Of a DNA stretch of 64,000 nucleotides, positions 59,603 to 64,000 are shown in pieces (the stretch's first letter is position 1; each line of letters starts with the position of its first letter). The position numbers were made by a program, and so were the translations under genes. Source of the DNA: Isochrysis galbana (Eukaryota > Haptophyta > Isochrysidales > Isochrysidaceae); contig CM030936.1 of NCBI GenBank assembly GCA_018136815.1, positions 2,507,079 through 2,571,078 on the forward strand. The letters run 5' to 3'. Under the pieces are notes generated by a model. The model was not told the DNA's origin. It searched no databases and saw only the letters and a program-made list of their open reading frames with translations.

Positions 59603-59640
59603 AGAGAGAGGGGAGAAAGAGAGGGACCGAGTGAGAGAAG
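59500..59640. repeat. Poly-G and (GA)n tract upstream of the CHAT/NB-ARC gene
   Basis: (GGGA)n, about 24 G, then about 40 bases of GA repeat, 130-270 bp upstream of the start codon at 59369. Confidence 0.85.
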
Positions 59641-60301
59641 AGAGGCGCCCCTCTCCCCGCACTCGGCGGGGTCCGCGGCGCCTCCCGCGCTGCTGCCAGA
59701 GATGGGAGGGGAGCCAACCCTCTCAGAGTTTTTCTTGTTGTCCGAGTATAACCTTAGTGCTGTGGTCCGTAGCCTTCCATCGGCAACGGAGCCCCTACCC
59801 CGCGATGGGGGTGTGCGCAGTTGGTGCATGGCTCGTCCGGTGTATTTGGCTGGGGATGCTAGCCAACAAGATGCTCTACAAGACTACAATTCTCAACGTG
59901 GCACCCCCGCCGAGAGACCACTTCAATCTCTACGCCACTGAACTTGGTTGGTTCACCCATGTGTCGTGTGTCGGAGCGAAGCTCGGCTCCTCTTTGGGAA
60001 CCAGTCGCGAGGGCGCACCGGCGGCTAGCGCGGCGCACGGTTCATCCGGGGAGCCCAGAACGGGCTCCTCGGGGGAATGGGGGAAGCCAAGGACGGGCAT
60101 TTGAAATTGACGGGAGGAGGGCTCGGAACGCGAAGCGGAGGGACGTGGGGTTTCCTGCAGCAGGCGGCGTGTTCCGGTCCCCGATAGGTTTTTCTCCACT
60201 TCCTCCTGTGCCATCGGGCTACCGGTTTAAGCGTTGTCCGTTTCGAGTTAAGGTGGCGGGTTGGCTAGGATATAACATTAATTATTTTAATTTAAGGGAG
60301 A
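59641..60301. other. Gene-poor stretch before the LTR retrotransposon
   Basis: No supported CDS. The five bases before the LTR are GGAGA, the expected left half of a target duplication whose right half is outside the window. Confidence 0.4.
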
Positions 60302-61626
60302 TGTCGCATTCATCCTAGATGATGCGATTTCCAGGCTCTTGTTTCCAGGTCCTTCGCCGTGCGCCCACACGGTGAAGCTCAGGTACATCTAGGTTGGTAG
60401 GGTTCGTCCCCAGCGATCTAGAATTCGGGTTCTCGTTTCGTTCCTTCTAGCCTGTTTGTCAGGTCTAGATTCCAGGTTTCCTCCTTTCGGGTAATCTTGA
60501 CCCAAAGGAGCCAGGTCGCCTGTCACTCGCTGCGCGCTTGTCTCAGGCTCTCGAGTTACCTTGTGAAGGCTTGTTTAGCTTCTTGCAAGGCTTGTTGTTT
60601 CTTGTTGGGTTCCGGTTCTTTCTTGGGACCTGCTGACTTTCGTTGTTGTCCAGGCCTGTTCTTCGTAGGTTCTGCTTGGCCTGGTTAGGGTTTCGTTGAA
60701 TCCCCGCGTTCGGCGTTTGGCGTTGGCGTTCGGAAATTTCCTCTCACATTCCCTAGGTCCGCTACCCTTGGCTTGTAGGTCCTTGCTTCTTTCTTCTCGG
60801 TCAAGGTTTTGGCGAGCGAGTCGGTTGCTCTAGCCGCTCGAGATTTGAGGTTTAATTTGCCATCTCCCCTTGGAGATCGGTGTAGGTTCGCTTCCTAGGT
60901 GAGGGAATCTTTCCCCTTGATGCAAGTTACATGCAAGCCCTTGGCCCCTTTGGTGTTTCTTCCCCTTGGTTGCTACTCAGGGTTGTTCGTTAGAAGCGTC
61001 TAGAAGGTTCACGCTCAACGGCAAGATTTCCTCTGTCGTGAAGACATCTCGTTGCGATCTGTATCCAAAGTGATCGCCGTGGTCGCGCGACACGACGCTC
61101 CCCTTCGGACTCTCCGCTACGTGGGAAGTTACAACGGAGACACGCTCCGGCCGTCGCTGCGGAGTCTCTCTCTCTCTCTCGCTCTCTCTCTCCGTCTCTC
61201 GCGACGTGTTTGAGTTATCGGTGATTTGGGGTCGCGGTTGCTTGATAATTTGCTTGGTTTGGGTGAATGATTCCGGTGTGTTCGTGAGTCGGTGTATCCT
61301 GTTGTTCTCAGCTTCGTTGTCCGTCGTTGTTCGCTGCGTCGCTGCACTCAAGCAGCTTAGGCTCCCTCCCTGAGGGAAGAGTTCTTTGTAGGTCTAACAA
61401 TCTCTTACAACCCATCACACTAGGGCCGCTAGGAGCGCCTCGCCGCCCCACAGCCCTTCGTTCGCCGTTCGTTCCCCGTCCAGACACCCAAATGGGGTTG
61501 CCCGACCCAGTCCAGAATTTCATTCACCCGACTCCCGGTGGGGAGGAGGGCCAAAGCGCCGCGCTAGCCGCCGGTGCTGCTCGCGACGGAGTGGCTCAGA
61601 GCCCTCCGGCTCCGCTCGACTCGACA
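60302..61626 (+). repeat. 5' LTR
   Basis: 1325 bp, TG...CA termini with 5 bp inverted TGTCG/CGACA. It contains a (CT)n run at 61165-61200. The last 135 bp encode the N-terminus of the gag-like frame. A TGG-type primer-binding site is not seen directly after it (AGCACGAAATCAAAGC follows). Confidence 0.9.
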
Positions 61627-62415
61627 AGCACGAAATCAAAGCTTCCGTCCTCGGCCGCAGAGGAGGAACCTCTCAGGGAACCTTCTCTGCCCGCTGCAGC
61701 TTCTGTTCCCGTGGGATTCCCGAGTGATCCCACGACCACTGAGGCTGCGCCAATGGCACCCATTACTCCGGCTGCCATCTCCACGACTGGCTTCGATCAG
61801 CTCGTGACGGATGGCGAGCCTTTGTCCGCTGCATTCGGCACCCACCGGGTGCAATCACAGCGGGCCATGGTGGAGCATGACCCTCTCCCACTTGAGGCCA
61901 ACTTCAGTGCCGCTGAGCTGGCCAATGAGGTGGAGGAAGGCCCCCTCCCTCTGATTCAGTTTGACCCACCTCCTCACCTTCGAGATGATGAGTCTGAGGT
62001 CGGTGAAGGGGAGGGGATCAGCTTCCGAAGCCCCGCCTACCGGGACTATGCCCCGCCGTCATCAAAAGGGGTCTTTGATCAAGATATCACCCCGATCGAG
62101 ACGGCCGCGGCGCGTCAGGATGCGGAAATGGCAAGGCTTCAAGCGCAGACCAACACCCTAAAAGGGGCTGTGGAGCGCCTACAGTCATCCCTTGCCGCGG
62201 CAGAGGCGAGGGAGGGGCTTCTCCGGGATCAAGTTGAAGCAGGGTTCAAAGCCCTGACTCAGCTACTCCAAGCCCGCCAAGAGCCCACTTCAAGTCCGTC
62301 CATGGATCGGACCGAGGCGGCTGCGGATTCTGCTAGGCCGGCTCAGAAGGAACCATCCATGGACGAGCCTCCTGCCGGAGCCGCTCTGCGGACAAATTGT
62401 CGTTGTCTACCGTAG
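61492..62415 (+). CDS. Gag-like protein of the LTR retrotransposon
   Basis: From ATG 61492 the frame gives about 307 residues (an open extension reaches 61327). The N-terminus MGLPDPVQNFIHPTPGGEEG is encoded inside the 5' LTR. A Pro/Ser/Ala-rich region follows, then acidic patches (ANEVEEGPLPL). A coiled coil follows near residues 200-260 (ETAAARQDAEMARLQAQTNT, LKGAVERLQSSLAAAEAREG). The end reads RTNCRCLP. No zinc knuckle. It resembles the coiled-coil ORF1/gag of algal retroelements. Confidence 0.6.
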   Translation: MGLPDPVQNFIHPTPGGEEGQSAALAAGAARDGVAQSPPAPLDSTSTKSKLPSSAAEEEPLREPSLPAAASVPVGFPSDPTTTEAAPMAPITPAAISTTGFDQLVTDGEPLSAAFGTHRVQSQRAMVEHDPLPLEANFSAAELANEVEEGPLPLIQFDPPPHLRDDESEVGEGEGISFRSPAYRDYAPPSSKGVFDQDITPIETAAARQDAEMARLQAQTNTLKGAVERLQSSLAAAEAREGLLRDQVEAGFKALTQLLQARQEPTSSPSMDRTEAAADSARPAQKEPSMDEPPAGAALRTNCRCLP

Positions 62416-62912
62416 GTTCTCGTGCAGTGGAGGCGGAGACTAGTTCCTTCTCCTCACCTCTCTCCCCGGTTCGTTATATTTCTCCGTCATCGTGTTCATT
62501 CTCTCGTCTCGAAGTTGCAGCAACCATCTGGGTCAGGGTTCCGCTAGCTCTCCGAGATCATTCGGACTGCGCGATGCTAGTCGACCGCCTACCAAATCGC
62601 GAGGCTCTCGATTCGTCCCCTCTCGTAATGCCCACGGTGGTCACGCCCACGGACGATCACCGCATCGCGGTGACGATCGTCCACACCGGAGTCGATGCGC
62701 TGACCCTGCCGTCTCTGCATCCGATAGCTTCGCTCCAGGTGCGTTTCAAGTTGCACCGGGGCTGGACTCCGAATGGAAGCGAGGGAGATGGTGACCCTGT
62801 CACCGCGCTGAGCGAGGAGCAACGATCTCTACTCGACTCAGCCACCATCGATCCGGACCGGCTTCTTTCCGACGATCAACGAGAAGAAGTACGCCAACTC
62901 TTGAGGTGCTGA
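62397..62912 (+). pseudogene. pol remnant (region between protease and RT of Ty3/gypsy)
   Basis: This frame overlaps the gag end in the -1 register. The latter half, ALSEEQRSLLDSATIDPDRL then LSDDQREEVRQLLRC, and the upstream HRIAVTIVHTGVDALTLPSL look like the linker before the reverse transcriptase in Ty3/gypsy pol. It stops at 62912 without RT motifs. It marks an internal deletion of an autonomous parent. Motif-level inference. Confidence 0.45.
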
Positions 62913-63191
62913 ACGCGTGCTGCCTGCGCTCTACACCCGGCGCAACACCCGAGCAAAGCTCCTGTAAAAGGGAGAAGTGGGTGGGGCAGTGCGTACGAAA
63001 GAGGCCGCCGCGTTAAGCCGCCGATTTCGTGCTCGCTTTGGATCCAAAGGGTGTTCTTGTCTCCACGTTTCGCTCGCTATGTTCCGTTGCTTCTTGTTCC
63101 GATTCTGACCTCTGGTCAGCCCAAGTTCCAGGTTCCAGGTCTCTGTTTCCAAGTTCACCGCTCGACATCGGGAGACGTCTCGATCTTAGTC

Positions 63192-63197
63192 GGGGGG
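63192..63197 (+). other. Polypurine tract of the LTR retrotransposon
   Basis: GGGGGG directly before the TG of the 3' LTR at 63198, the usual plus-strand primer position. Confidence 0.7.
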
Positions 63198-64000
63198 TGT
63201 CGCATTCATCCTAGATGATGCGATTTCCAGGCTCTTGTTTCCAGGTCCTTCGCCGTGCGCCCACACGGTGAAGCTCAGGTACATCTAGGTTGGTAGGGTT
63301 CGTCCCTAGCGATCTAGAATTCGGGTTCTCGTTTCGTTCCTTCTAGCCTGTTTGTCAGGTCTAGATTCCAGGTTTCCTCCTTTCGGGTAATCTTGACCCA
63401 AAGGAGCCAGGTCGCCTGTCACTCGCTGCGCGCTTGTCTCAGGCTCTCGAGTTACCTTGTGAAGGCTTGTTTAGCTTCTTGCAAGGCTTGTTGTTTCTTG
63501 TTGGGTTCCGGTTCTTTCTTGGGACCTGCTGACTTTCGTTGTTGTCCAGGCCTGTTCTTCGTAGGTTCTGCTTGGCCTGGTTAGGGTTTCGTTGAATCCC
63601 CGCGTTCGGCGTTTGGCGTTGGCGTTCGGAAATTTCCTCTCACATTCCCTAGGTCCGCTACCCTTGGCTTGTAGGTCCTTGCTTCTTTCTTCTCGGTCAA
63701 GGTTTTGGCGAGCGAGTCGGTTGCTCTAGCCGCTCGAGATTTGAGGTTTAATTTGCCATCTCCCCTTGGAGATCGGTGTAGGTTCGCTTCCTAGGTGAGG
63801 GAATCTTTCCCCTTGATGCAAGTTACATGCAAGCCCTTGGCCCCTTTGGTGTTTCTTCCCCTTGGTTGCTACTCAGGGTTGTTCGTTAGAAGCGTCTAGA
63901 AGGTTCACGCTCAACGGCAAGATTTCCTCTGTCGTGAAGACATCTCGTTGCGATCTGTATCCAAAGTGATCGCCGTGGTCGCGCGACACGACGCTCCCCT
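63198..64000 (+). repeat. 3' LTR (partial)
   Basis: Identical to 60302-61105 apart from one base by eye. The remaining ~520 bp lie beyond the window. Confidence 0.9.

Larger units (their letters stand above)
60302..64000 (+). mobile_element. LTR retrotransposon, non-autonomous Ty3/gypsy-like, 3' LTR runs out of window
   Basis: 5' LTR 60302-61626 (1325 bp, TGTCG...CGACA). Internal region 61627-63197 (1571 bp). The 3' LTR starts at 63198 after a GGGGGG polypurine tract. Over the 803 visible bases the two LTRs differ, by eye, at only one base (C/T near 60411 versus 63308), so insertion is recent. The internal region has a gag-like ORF and a pol remnant but no protease, RT or integrase. The LTR start forms a near-perfect hairpin (TCGCAT-T-CATC ... 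GATGATGCGA). Confidence 0.9.

Overview
This window looks like nuclear DNA of a GC-rich microalga or related protist. Genes carry short spliceosomal introns (GTGAGT, GTGCG and GTAAG donors) and sit on both strands with no operon logic. The housekeeping proteins are eukaryotic: an RBM26/27-type RNA-binding protein, a plant-type MTA/SAH nucleosidase and a WW-domain membrane protein. Long poly-G/C, (GA)n and (CT)n tracts flank genes. The style is compatible with a haptophyte or similar alga, but I cannot assign a species. A run of 100 N (27944-28043) is an assembly gap.

Layout. 1-988 holds the 3' part of a methylthioadenosine nucleosidase gene. 1600-2932 is an internally deleted LINE-type retroelement. 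3435-4013 encodes a cyclodeaminase-family protein. 6577-7064 is a three-exon gene for a 90-residue membrane-anchored protein. 9133-12189 is the RBM26/27-like gene. 13294-14442 is the WW plus eight-helix membrane protein. 15914-18148 and 20199-21302 are two putative glycosyltransferases. Between and after them (18855-23922) lie an interrupted pseudogene, an IS5-like transposase, a truncated helical ORF, an LRR-like fragment and a piggyBac-like remnant. 24302-46140 is a repeat-rich accessory region with only a few genes: 26173-26517, 29613-29810 (partial), 30475-31274, 36136-36756 and 39629-40933.

Repeats. Two families of short non-autonomous retroelements (called I and II here) recur many times. 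They have 15-18 bp target-site duplications and start with a small hairpin just upstream of an ATG. The hairpin sequence differs between families but the pairing is kept, and the RT-bearing LINE at 1600-2932 has the same start. An LTR retrotransposon (60302 to beyond the window end) has 1325 bp LTRs and an internal region reduced to a gag-like ORF and a pol remnant. A solo LTR of the same family sits at 32481-33803. An AT-rich island (42553-43850) carries ORFs unlike the rest of the window.

The most remarkable locus is 46766-59369 (minus strand). Phase-consistent splice sites link about 19 exons into one reading frame of roughly 3,150 residues. The order is CHAT protease, NB-ARC NTPase, winged helix, TPR-like helices, second CHAT, second NB-ARC. 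This is the architecture of a STAND-type innate-immunity or cell-death switch, duplicated within one polypeptide. The first CHAT keeps its His/Cys dyad and the second appears to have lost it.
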